The notes below the pieces were generated by a model, which searched no databases, was not told where the DNA came from, and saw only the letters and a list, made by a program, of their open reading frames with translations. The position numbers and the translations under genes are program-made. DNA of 5,606 nucleotides, taken from contig CACXBO010000045.1 of NCBI GenBank assembly GCA_902765975.1, positions 1 to 5,606 of the forward strand, read 5' to 3'. Numbering within the stretch: the first letter of the stretch is position 1; each line of letters starts with the position of its first letter. The DNA is from Oscillospiraceae bacterium. Its GTDB lineage: Bacteria > Bacillota > Clostridia > Oscillospirales > Oscillospiraceae. Below are positions 1 to 5,606 of this stretch, piece after piece.

Positions 1-902
1 CAGCCCGCGATTCAGCGAGGTCGCGCTTCTCCGAGGCGGCGACGGCCTCTCAGGAGGCTGAGGACAAGTCGATCCGCGCTATAGCTGATATCGCGCCGGA
101 GGTGAGGAGCGGTCAGGAGGTAATGGCTGTGCTCCGCGACCTTGAGGAGCGTATCGACAGGGCGAACAAGGCTGAGTTCGATCTCTCCTCCACCCGCTCG
201 ATATACGACACTCTGATACACCAGTACCCCGACCTGCCCGAGCCGGACGATACCTATATCCCGCAGCCCTTGAGAGACAGGGAGGATACCGAGGCGGCTC
301 TTGCCCGCGCCAAGACTCAGCTAACCGAATCAATGCGCCGCTACGACGTGCTTTTCGGCGAGAGGCTGAGTCAGGGCGACCCCGCCGTCGTCGAATCGAG
401 GATAGCGCTTCTCTCCGAGCGCATAGCCGAGGAGGAAAACAAATACTCAGCTCTATCCCTCGCCATCTCAACTCTCACCGAGGCGAATACCGAGCTCACC
501 ACCCGCTTCTCGCCTCTCATCTCAAAAAAGGCGGGCGAATATATGGAGCGGCTGACCGACGGGCAGTATGAGCGCCTGAGCTTTGACCGCGGCTTCGACG
601 CTACGGCGCGTCCCATAGGCGACCTCTCGGAGCGCAGCGTTCTGTCCCTGTCAGACGGCACCGTGGACGAGATATACTTCTCCCTTCGCCTTGCGATGTG
701 CGAGCTCATCCTCGGCGGCGACGATCCCGCCCCGATGATCCTCGACGACGCCCTTCTGAACTTCGACGACGGGCGAATGGCGGAGGCTCTTGACCTTCTC
801 GCCGCCCTCTCCGACACGCGCCAGATAATCCTCTTCTCCTGCCACTCCCGCGAGGCCGATCTCCTTGAGGGCAAGGCGGGCGTGAACGTCATAAGAGGAT
901 AA
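1..902 (+). CDS. YhaN-like SMC/Rad50-type ATPase, C-terminal part (5' end outside window)
   Basis: The reading frame is open from the left edge (first whole codon at 3) to a TAA at 900-902, giving 299 visible residues. The first two thirds are charged, heptad-like sequence typical of SMC/Rad50 coiled coils. The C-terminal ATPase half follows: an ABC signature LSDGTVDEIYF near visible residues 216-226, a Walker B strand PMILDDAL near 244-251 with paired Asp, a D-loop-like LNFDD, and an H-loop FSCHSRE with His near 281. LSxGT...LDDxLxNFDD...CH is the pattern of the YhaN family, whose members are usually encoded beside an SbcD-like phosphoesterase (YhaO) and are thought to act in DNA metabolism. 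The Walker A half and any partner gene would lie left of the window. A GTG at 102 could be read as a start, but the open frame upstream and the missing Walker A argue for a fragment. RecN or SbcC are less likely alternatives. Confidence 0.85.
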   Translation, partial: ARDSARSRFSEAATASQEAEDKSIRAIADIAPEVRSGQEVMAVLRDLEERIDRANKAEFDLSSTRSIYDTLIHQYPDLPEPDDTYIPQPLRDREDTEAALARAKTQLTESMRRYDVLFGERLSQGDPAVVESRIALLSERIAEEENKYSALSLAISTLTEANTELTTRFSPLISKKAGEYMERLTDGQYERLSFDRGFDATARPIGDLSERSVLSLSDGTVDEIYFSLRLAMCELILGGDDPAPMILDDALLNFDDGRMAEALDLLAALSDTRQIILFSCHSREADLLEGKAGVNVIRG

Positions 903-923
903 CTCCGTCGCGTCTCGGCCTCC

Positions 924-988
924 AAAAAGAAAAAAGAGCTTCCTCCCCCTGCGCTAAAGCGTTTAAGGGTGGAAGCTTTTCGTTTTCA
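924..988. terminator. Bidirectional Rho-independent terminator between convergent genes
   Basis: The arm at 934-943 (AAGAGCTTCC) pairs with 971-980 (GGAAGCTTTT) over 10 positions with one G-T wobble. The interior can fold further: CCC/GGG, then a small CGC-TAAA-GCG stem at about 952-961. On the plus strand the stem runs into TTTTCGTTTT. On the minus strand the other flank reads as TTTTTTCTTTTT. It therefore has a U-tract in both directions and sits between the stop codon at 902 and the convergent stop at 999, so it can end both transcripts. Confidence 0.87.
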
Positions 989-998
989 GTTTATTATC

Positions 999-1961
999 TC
1001 AGTGCGCCGGATGCTCGTCGCGCTTTGCGCCGCCCTCTTTAGCGTCGGAGACGGACTCGATAAGTCCCTTCGCAAGGCCTGCAACGGAGGCGATCTCGCT
1101 CGGAACGATTATCTTCGTCGCTCTGCCGTCGGCGGCGGCGGTAAATGCCTCGAGGCTTCTGAGCTGGACGATCTGCTCCTCGGAGAGGCCGGAGCTCTTG
1201 AGGAGAGCTACGCCCTGCGCCTCGGCCTTCTTTATCGTTATCATACCCTCCGCCTCGGCCTCCTTGTGGAGCCTGATGCTCTCGGCGTGACCTTCAGCCT
1301 CGCGGACCATCTGCACCTTCTGAGCCTCGGCGCGGAGTATGGCGGACTCCTTCTCGCCCTCCGCGATGAGTATGGCGGACTTCTTTTCGCCCTCTGCGCG
1401 GAGTATGGCCTCGCGGCGTTCGCGCTCAGCCTTCATCTGCTTCTCCATCGCGTTCTGGATCTCGCGCGGCGGGAGGATGTTCTTGAGCTCAACGCGGTTT
1501 ACCTTGATGCCCCATGGGTCGGTAGCCTCGTCGAGGATAGAGCGCATTTTGGAGTTGATGATATCGCGGCTCGTGAGGGTCTGGTCAAGCTCCAGCTCGC
1601 CGATGATGTTTCTCAGCGTTGTCGCGGAGAGGTTCTCGATGGCGGTCATCGGGTTCTCGATACCGTAGGTATAGAGCTTCGGGTCGGTGATCTGGAAGTA
1701 AACGACGGTGTCGATCTGCATCGTGACGTTATCCTTCGTGATAACCGGCTGAGGCGGGAAATCAGCGACCTGCTCCTTGAGGGAGACGACCTTTGCGACT
1801 CTCTCGACGAAGGGCAGCTTGACGTGGATGCCGACTCCCCAGGTCGTGCTGTAAGCTCCGAGGCGCTCGATAACGTGCGCCGTCGCCTGCTGTACAACGC
1901 GGATATTGGACACGATTATGAGCACCAGAAGAGCGGCTGCTCCGATGAGTACGTATTGCAT
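999..1961 (-). CDS. Stomatin/QmcA-type SPFH (band 7) membrane protein
   Basis: This 320-residue protein belongs to the SPFH/prohibitin superfamily, slipin/QmcA branch; E. coli QmcA is about 305 residues. Such proteins form large membrane-bound oligomers linked to membrane microdomains and protease control. One N-terminal hydrophobic segment (residues 3-20) anchors it. The SPFH domain spans about 21-170, with family-typical stretches ERLGAYSTTWGVGIHVKLPF, VSLKEQV, ITKDNVT and PWGIKVNRVELKNILPP. A long coiled coil (about 170-255) follows, built partly of 11-residue repeats of the AILRAEGEKKS type, then a hydrophobic/charged tail. The ATG at 1961 has AGGAGG at 1975-1970, an 8-nt spacing. The start lies 21 nt after the NfeD-like stop. 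That pairing (SPFH plus NfeD) is widely conserved, for example QmcA-YbbK in E. coli, and supports the call. A floA/floT-type flotillin is less likely given the slipin-like sequence. Confidence 0.93.
   Translation of the reverse strand: MQYVLIGAAALLVLIIVSNIRVVQQATAHVIERLGAYSTTWGVGIHVKLPFVERVAKVVSLKEQVADFPPQPVITKDNVTMQIDTVVYFQITDPKLYTYGIENPMTAIENLSATTLRNIIGELELDQTLTSRDIINSKMRSILDEATDPWGIKVNRVELKNILPPREIQNAMEKQMKAERERREAILRAEGEKKSAILIAEGEKESAILRAEAQKVQMVREAEGHAESIRLHKEAEAEGMITIKKAEAQGVALLKSSGLSEEQIVQLRSLEAFTAAADGRATKIIVPSEIASVAGLAKGLIESVSDAKEGGAKRDEHPAH
1335..1416 (-). repeat. 33-bp tandem repeat inside the SPFH gene (11-residue coiled-coil repeat)
   Basis: Two full 33-bp units (1335-1367 and 1368-1400) and the start of a third (from 1401) share GAGTATGGC and most of GGACT(C/T)CTTCTCGCCCT on the plus strand. 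Read on the coding strand they give AILRAEGEKKS, AILIAEGEKES and AILRAEAQKVQ (residues 185-217). This is a hendecad coiled-coil repeat in the family's oligomerisation region, unusually well preserved at DNA level. Confidence 0.8.
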
Positions 1962-1982
1962 AGCTTATTCCTCCTATGTATA

Positions 1983-2408
1983 TTATTGAGCTCTCTCAAC
2001 GATGAGCTTAACTCCCTCGATAGCTACCGGGCGGACGAGAGCGCCCGTCTCGATATTCAGCCCGTCTCTCGAGCGGGCGGTCCACGACTTTCCGTCCACG
2101 TTCACCGCGCCCGTCCCTGCAATATTGTCGATATTCTCTGTCACCGGGCAAACGGAGCCGAGCACTCTGTCTGCGTTCGTCGGCTGCTTTTTCGCGTTCA
2201 CGAATTTCCTGGTAAACGGTCTCAGGGCAAACAGAACTCCGAGAGACACCGCAATAAAGACGAGCGCCTGCAGCCACACGGCCGCGCCGAGCCTCTCGGC
2301 AAGCAGAGCCGCAGCGGAGCCAACGGCAAACCACACCGTTACGAGATTGGCGGTCGCAGCCTCGATAATGAGGAAGACGGCTATCGCCGCGATCCAAAAG
2401 ATAAGCAT
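1983..2408 (-). CDS. NfeD-like membrane protein (partner of SPFH protein)
   Basis: This is a 141-residue membrane protein of the short NfeD/YbbK class. Three hydrophobic segments (about residues 2-18, 22-38 and 45-63) are followed by a soluble OB-fold domain (about 78-140). That domain has the NfeD C-terminal pattern VLGSVCPVTE...GAVNVDGKSWTARS...I..GALVRPVAIEGVKLIVE. Family members sit next to SPFH proteins and are thought to bind and assist them in the membrane. The ATG at 2408 was chosen because GGTGA at 2422-2418 lies 9 nt upstream of it. A GTG at 2417 in the same frame would add three residues but would overlap that ribosome binding site. The gene is first in a two-gene operon with the SPFH gene, behind a strong promoter at 2446-2474. 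The length is usual for the class and no break is visible. Confidence 0.9.
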   Translation of the reverse strand: MLIFWIAAIAVFLIIEAATANLVTVWFAVGSAAALLAERLGAAVWLQALVFIAVSLGVLFALRPFTRKFVNAKKQPTNADRVLGSVCPVTENIDNIAGTGAVNVDGKSWTARSRDGLNIETGALVRPVAIEGVKLIVERAQ

Positions 2409-2417
2409 TATCACCAC

Positions 2418-2422
2418 TCACC
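2418..2422 (-). promoter_or_regulatory. Ribosome binding site deciding the NfeD-like start
   Basis: GGTGA (minus strand, within AAAGGGTGAG) matches the 3' part of the AGGAGGTGA Shine-Dalgarno consensus and lies 9 nt before the ATG at 2408. It favours that ATG over the GTG codons at 2417 and 2414. Confidence 0.65.
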
Positions 2423-2445
2423 CTTTCATATTTATCTTCTTTTAT

Positions 2446-2474
2446 ATTATAGCGCTTTTTCGCGCCATTGTCTA
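2446..2474 (-). promoter_or_regulatory. Sigma-A type promoter for the nfeD-SPFH operon
   Basis: On the minus strand, TAGACA (2474-2469, one mismatch to TTGACA) is separated by exactly 17 nt from a perfect TATAAT (2451-2446). Transcription would start near 2439, about 30 nt ahead of the NfeD-like ATG. The -35 overlaps the TAG stop codon of the upstream hydrolase gene (2474-2472). The spacer contains a GCGC-GAAAAA-GCGC dyad. Confidence 0.82.
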
Positions 2475-3284
2475 TAAAAAAAACATCTGCCTGTCTATCT
2501 GACCGAAGACCGGTCTGTTCCTCGCCGCCCAGCAGGTCTTCGCCCTGCGTATCGGCGTGAAGTAAAGGCTCTCGCCCGCCACGCTCGCCCCGTCGAGGCA
2601 GAGCTTCGCGGCAATAACGCTCTCCGCCCGCGGACTGTTGTAGATGCTCCCCGAATAGGCGGGGGAAAACTGTATCCCGCAGCGCCTGTCGAAGACGACC
2701 TTCTTCACTGTATCGGGAAACTCCGGGCTTTTCACCCTGTTCAGAACGACGTTCCCGACGGCGATCTTGCCCATAAGCGTCTCCGTGCCGCTCTCCGCCT
2801 CGATGATGCGCGAGAGCCAGTAGAGGTCGTCGCTGTCGTAATACGTCTCCGCGCTCTCCAGAACGAGACCTCCGGAGGTGAGCGAGAGCGTCAGCGAAGC
2901 GGCGTTGAACTCAAGCCCCGCCCCGAACGCCTTCGCAAGGGCGGAGGCTGGCGCCATAAGCCTGCCCTCCCTGATAATTACCCTCTCCGGACAGAAAAGG
3001 CATCTCCCGTTCGCCTCGATATACCTCTCCCCGACCTTCGCATAAAGCTCAAGTCCGGGCAGCCGTACCTCGGCGCGCTTTGCTTCGCCGTCCCACTCCA
3101 CCGAAGCGCCGAGCGCCTCGCAGAACTCCCGGAGCGGGATATACACCTCGCCCTCAGCCTCAAAGGCGAGACCGGATTCGTCGAGCCTGCGCCCGTCAAG
3201 GTCGATCCGCGGCGCCGGAGACCTCATGCCCGTCAGCACAAGGGCAGCCAGCGCGAAAAAAGCGATAAAGCTTATCCTACGCAT
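2472..3284 (-). CDS. Secreted SleB-type cell wall hydrolase with copper-amine-oxidase-like N-terminal domain
   Basis: This is a 270-residue exported protein. Residues 1-20 (MRR, then a hydrophobic core) form a signal peptide or anchor. Residues about 27-137 resemble the copper amine oxidase N-terminal-like domain (PF07833 type), with two repeats: VYIPLREFCEALGASVEW and LMAPASALAKAFGAGLEF. Residues about 153-269 form a SleB/CwlJ hydrolase domain (Hydrolase_2): LSRIIEAESGTE...GKIAVGNVVLNRV, then FPDTVKKVVFD, QFSP and a C-terminal YFTP...FGQIDRQMFF. SleB enzymes are peptidoglycan lytic transglycosylases used in spore cortex breakdown or wall turnover. By alignment to SleB, Glu164 is the likely catalytic acid. 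The usual His of the terminal H-x-F-Y motif appears to be Gln266. Six cysteines (55, 95, 98, 202, 229, 251) could form disulfides. The ATG at 3284 has AAGGG 9 nt upstream. A role in sporulation is not shown by the sequence. Confidence 0.88.
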   Translation of the reverse strand: MRRISFIAFFALAALVLTGMRSPAPRIDLDGRRLDESGLAFEAEGEVYIPLREFCEALGASVEWDGEAKRAEVRLPGLELYAKVGERYIEANGRCLFCPERVIIREGRLMAPASALAKAFGAGLEFNAASLTLSLTSGGLVLESAETYYDSDDLYWLSRIIEAESGTETLMGKIAVGNVVLNRVKSPEFPDTVKKVVFDRRCGIQFSPAYSGSIYNSPRAESVIAAKLCLDGASVAGESLYFTPIRRAKTCWAARNRPVFGQIDRQMFFL

Positions 3285-3302
3285 AACACCATTCCCTTCA
3301 GG

Positions 3303-3327
3303 ATAATATCGTCACGGCGATATTATA
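3303..3327 (-). promoter_or_regulatory. Promoter -10 embedded in a perfect 9-bp inverted repeat upstream of the hydrolase gene
   Basis: ATAATATCG (3303-3311) and CGATATTAT (3318-3326) are exact reverse complements separated by TCACGG. The minus-strand TATAAT at 3327-3322 lies within one arm, so the expected start site (near 3315) falls in the centre of the dyad. This geometry suits a repressor operator. No convincing -35 lies 15-19 nt upstream, so the promoter is weak, activator-dependent or not sigma-A. Its position, about 20 nt before the ribosome binding site, supports a regulatory role. Confidence 0.5.
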
Positions 3328-3365
3328 GACCCCCGAAAGGGAAAAAACGGAAGAAAGCTGTCGTA

Positions 3366-4802
3366 TCAGTCCTTGACCGTGAGAGTAAAGGTAAAGGTCG
3401 TAAGTCCCTCGCTGCTCGTCACTAAAACGTCCTCTCCGTGCGCGTCGAGAATGGTCTTAACAATATAGAGCCCGAGTCCCACGCCGTCCTTATCGACGCT
3501 TCTGGACCTGTCGCTCTTATGGAAGCGGTCGAAGATGAGGGGAAGCTCCTCTTTAGGTATCGTCTCTCCACGGTTCGAGACCGAGACCTTCGCCTTGCCG
3601 CCCTCCTTCCAAAGCTCAATGCCTATGGACGTGCCGCATTTGGCAAATTTCGCCGCGTTGTCGATGAGATTATATACCACCTGAGTTATCGCGTCCGGGT
3701 CGCCGAGGGTAAGCACAGGCTCCTCCGGCAGCGACACGTCGCAGTCGAGCCCGCGCCCCGTTATCTTCGGCTCAAGGCTTACGAGGGCGAGCCTTATCAC
3801 CTCTGCGACGTCAAAGCTCTTTTTCGTAACCGAGGTCTTATCCATATCCGAGAGCTGCGACGCCTCCAGCATACCGCGGACGAGGCGCGAAAGCCTCTTC
3901 GTCTCCGAGGAGATTATCGTTAGGTATTCCCTCTCCTTCTCCGGCGGTATCGTGCCGTCGAGTATCCCGTCGGCAAAGCCTGTTATGGTCGTCATCGGCG
4001 TCTTCAGCTCGTGGCTGACGTTGGCGATAAGCTCGCGTCTCGCCTTTTCCCCGCGCTCAAGGCTCTCCGCCATGCGGTTGAAGGCATAGCTCAGCTCGCC
4101 TATCTCGTCCTCTCTCCCGCTCTCGCGGACTCTGACGGAGAGGTCTCCCCGCCCGAACCTGTGCGCTGCGGCAGCCATCTCGTTTATCGGGCGCATCTGC
4201 TTTCTCGTAACGAGATATGAGACCGTGAACGCAACGGCAAAGACGACGAAGGCGATAGCGGCGAAAATCGCGGCGGACCAGCGCCATATACGGCCGATAT
4301 CCTTCGCGCTCGCCGAAAAGATGATGAACCCGGAGTAAGAGCTCGGGTACTCGTCGCGTCTCAGGCTCATTCCAAGCACGTACCGGTTATCCTGATAGAT
4401 GCCGCCGAGCTTTACTAGCCCGGTAAATTCGCCGGAATTGTTTATCTCTGCGATAACAGAGGCCGGCACGCTCTCCCCCAGGTGCGGGCAGCTAAGCTCT
4501 CTGTCCGAGCAGGCGATGATCCTGCCCACCTCGTCCGTCATAAGGATGTTATAGCTGTCCGAGCCGGCGAGCAGCACGAGAAGGCCCCGCATGCTCAGGC
4601 TGTCCGGCTCGATTCGACCGGAGTTCGCGGAAATTATGCCGACGGAGGCAGACGCGAATTCGCGCATAGTCCCCGTCTTCTCCCGGACCATATATCCGTA
4701 GCTTATCGAGGCGAAGGCGGAGAGCAGCAGGATAAAGCTCAGGATAAGGGCTATCGCCACAGTCATGAAGTTTTTGAAGAATATGCTCCTGAAGCCTTTC
4801 AA
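3366..4802 (-). CDS. Membrane sensor histidine kinase (HAMP, HisKA, HATPase_c)
   Basis: This 478-residue transmembrane kinase senses an extracytoplasmic signal and phosphorylates the adjacent response regulator. Order: TM1 at about 12-37, an outside sensor domain at about 38-175, TM2 at about 176-199, HAMP at about 200-252, HisKA at about 254-320 and HATPase_c at about 364-476. His264 in NVSHELKTPMTT is the phosphate acceptor. The N-box is NLIDNAAKFA (378-387), the D-box is replaced by NRGETIP (410-416), the F-box is IFDRFHKSDRSRS, and the G-box is DGVGLGLYIVK (439-449). The sensor domain holds Cys98 and Cys105, which could form a disulfide. No PAS domain is visible, unlike classical PhoR. 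The start is a TTG at 4802 with GGTGA 5 nt upstream, overlapping the regulator's stop. It keeps the basic leader MKGFRSIFFKN; the next ATG (residue 13) has no well-spaced ribosome binding site. The 5-nt gap to the regulator gene implies one operon. Confidence 0.93.
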   Translation of the reverse strand: MKGFRSIFFKNFMTVAIALILSFILLLSAFASISYGYMVREKTGTMREFASASVGIISANSGRIEPDSLSMRGLLVLLAGSDSYNILMTDEVGRIIACSDRELSCPHLGESVPASVIAEINNSGEFTGLVKLGGIYQDNRYVLGMSLRRDEYPSSYSGFIIFSASAKDIGRIWRWSAAIFAAIAFVVFAVAFTVSYLVTRKQMRPINEMAAAAHRFGRGDLSVRVRESGREDEIGELSYAFNRMAESLERGEKARRELIANVSHELKTPMTTITGFADGILDGTIPPEKEREYLTIISSETKRLSRLVRGMLEASQLSDMDKTSVTKKSFDVAEVIRLALVSLEPKITGRGLDCDVSLPEEPVLTLGDPDAITQVVYNLIDNAAKFAKCGTSIGIELWKEGGKAKVSVSNRGETIPKEELPLIFDRFHKSDRSRSVDKDGVGLGLYIVKTILDAHGEDVLVTSSEGLTTFTFTLTVKD

Positions 4803-4807
4803 TTACC

Positions 4808-4812
4808 TCACC
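4808..4812 (-). promoter_or_regulatory. Ribosome binding site for the kinase TTG start, overlapping the regulator stop codon
   Basis: GGTGA at 4812-4808 on the minus strand contains the TGA stop of the response regulator and lies 5 nt before the TTG at 4802. This arrangement suggests translational coupling of kinase to regulator. Confidence 0.65.
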
Positions 4813-5497
4813 CGTTCAGTACCTCGAATTTATAGCCCACGCCCCAGACGGTTTTGAGGCTCCACTTGTCGGACACGTTCTCAAGCTTCTCGCGCAGGCG
4901 CTTGACGTGCACGTCCACCGTGCGGCTGTCTCCGAAGTAGTCGAAGCCCCAGACCTCGTCGAGAAGCTGATTGCGGGTAAACACGCGGTTGGGACTGGAG
5001 GCGAGGTGGAAGAGAAGCTCCATCTCCTTGGGCGGCACGTCCACCTTGCGCCCGTCGACCGTCAGCTCGAAGGAGTCCATATCGATAACGAGCTTATCGA
5101 ACTCAAGCCGTTTCGCCGCGTCCTTCTTCTCGCCGCCGTATCTCCGCATAACGGCGTGGATTCGCGCAATAAGCTCCCTCGCCTCAAAGGGCTTCGTCAT
5201 ATAGTCGTCCGCCCCGTTTTCAAGACCCGTCACTTTGTCCGCGGTCTCGCCCTTTGCCGTCAGCATGATCACGGGCGTTTTCGACGCGGCTCTTATCTCC
5301 TTCAGCACCTGCCAGCCGTCCATAACGGGCATCATAACGTCGATGAGCACGAGATCGGGCTTTTCATCCTCAAAGGCGGCGACTCCCGCGCCTCCGTCGA
5401 ACGCCTGCCTGACCTCAAAGCCCTCCCTCTCGAGATAGAGCCTTATAAGCTCCGAAATATTTCTCTCATCCTCGATAACGAGTATCTTTTCCTTCAT
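4808..5497 (-). CDS. OmpR/PhoB-family response regulator
   Basis: This 229-residue DNA-binding response regulator has the standard two-domain build. The receiver domain (about 3-117) has acidic residues Glu9, Asp10 and Glu11, the phosphate-accepting Asp53 in LVLIDVMMPVMDG, Thr80 in MLTAKG and Lys102 in MTKPF. The winged-helix effector domain (about 130-227) ends with VWGFDYFGDSRTVDVHVKRLREKLE and TVWGVGYKF, which are hallmark stretches of the OmpR/PhoB group. It is cotranscribed with the histidine kinase just downstream and should be its phosphorylation partner. The ATG at 5497 was chosen because AGGGGGG (5510-5504) is 6 nt upstream and the protein then begins MKEKILVIED as the family does. 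A longer in-frame start at 5545 would lie at or upstream of the likely -10. The regulon cannot be read from this window, except for probable autoregulation via direct repeats at 5562-5578. Confidence 0.95.
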   Translation of the reverse strand: MKEKILVIEDERNISELIRLYLEREGFEVRQAFDGGAGVAAFEDEKPDLVLIDVMMPVMDGWQVLKEIRAASKTPVIMLTAKGETADKVTGLENGADDYMTKPFEARELIARIHAVMRRYGGEKKDAAKRLEFDKLVIDMDSFELTVDGRKVDVPPKEMELLFHLASSPNRVFTRNQLLDEVWGFDYFGDSRTVDVHVKRLREKLENVSDKWSLKTVWGVGYKFEVLNG

Positions 5498-5536
5498 ATG
5501 TATCCCCCCTGTTCTCTTCCGTATCGTTATAATATG

Positions 5537-5578
5537 ATTATACACTTAATCGGAACTTAAAGGTAAACAAATTGTAAA
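5537..5578 (-). promoter_or_regulatory. Promoter of the two-component operon with Pho-box-like direct repeats
   Basis: On the minus strand there is a perfect TATAAT (5542-5537). Upstream lie TTTACA (5578-5573) and TTTACC (5567-5562), whose starts are 11 nt apart. The downstream repeat ends 19 nt before the -10, so it covers the poor -35 region. OmpR/PhoB-type regulators bind direct repeats with 11-bp period, and the B. subtilis PhoP box is TT(A/C/T)ACA-like with about 5-nt spacers. This layout therefore fits activation of the operon by its own regulator or a relative. The expected start, near 5530, leaves a leader of about 33 nt. The -10 also forms half of a TATAAT-ATG-ATTATA dyad (5528-5542). 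Confidence 0.6.
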
Positions 5579-5606
5579 AACAGTTTTTTCTATGCAGCAG
5601 CGGCGG

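Noticed and set aside
1335..1416. CRISPR-like repeat pattern
   Set aside because: The 33-bp units are contiguous without spacers and encode in-frame coiled-coil hendecads.
2452..2465. GCGC-GAAAAA-GCGC dyad as a terminator for the hydrolase gene
   Set aside because: The stem is only 4 bp and is followed on the minus strand by TATAATATAAAAG rather than a T-run. It is better explained as promoter spacer sequence.
969..2477. 502-codon plus-strand open frame opposite the SPFH and NfeD-like genes
   Set aside because: It is antisense to two well-recognised genes. Its translation is Leu/Arg-rich with no recognisable domain, and it would start inside the terminator region. It is an open frame created by the codon bias of the minus-strand genes.
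3328..3360. Terminator after the kinase gene
   Set aside because: On the minus strand the T-run precedes the short CCC-TTTC-GGG stem instead of following it, so it does not have terminator order.
5498..5545. N-terminal extension of the response regulator from a start at 5545
   Set aside because: It would begin at or upstream of the likely -10 TATAAT. The ATG at 5497 has a strong ribosome binding site and gives the usual family N-terminus.
4907..5560. 217-codon plus-strand open frame opposite the response regulator
   Set aside because: It is antisense to a clear OmpR-family gene, resembles no family, and runs through the regulator's promoter.
5581..5606. Start of a divergent plus-strand gene (ATG at about 5592)
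   Set aside because: Only five codons are visible and there is no ribosome binding site, so nothing can be claimed.

Overview
The window looks like a piece of chromosome from a fairly GC-rich Gram-positive anaerobe, most plausibly a clostridial (Oscillospiraceae-like) gut bacterium. This rests on strong AGGAGG/GGTGA-type ribosome binding sites, TTG and GTG start-codon candidates, a copper-amine-oxidase-like domain fused to a SleB-type cell wall hydrolase, and a two-component pair of a style common in Clostridia. The lineage is an inference from protein style; no marker gene is present.

Layout: positions 1-902 (+) hold the C-terminal 299 residues of a YhaN-type SMC/Rad50-like ATPase that begins outside the window. 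It meets the rest of the window tail to tail at a bidirectional terminator (about 924-988). Everything else is on the minus strand. Read in the direction of transcription from the right edge, it runs: an OmpR/PhoB-family response regulator (5497-4808), its sensor histidine kinase (4802-3366, TTG start, 5 nt gap), a secreted SleB-type hydrolase (3284-2472), then an NfeD-like membrane protein (2408-1983) followed 21 nt later by a stomatin/QmcA-type SPFH protein (1961-999).

Three minus-strand promoter regions can be read. A TATAAT with two 11-bp-spaced TTTAC(A/C) direct repeats lies upstream of the response regulator and fits autoregulation by a PhoB/PhoP-like protein. A TATAAT buried in a perfect 9-bp inverted repeat lies upstream of the hydrolase. 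A near-consensus TAGACA-17-TATAAT lies upstream of nfeD-SPFH, with its -35 overlapping the hydrolase stop codon.

The minus-strand genes share an envelope theme: signal sensing, peptidoglycan cleavage and membrane microdomain organisation. That they form one functional unit is only a suggestion from adjacency. I found no mobile element, CRISPR array, RNA gene or defence cassette, and no clear sign of an undescribed system. The most useful leads are the regulatory sites.
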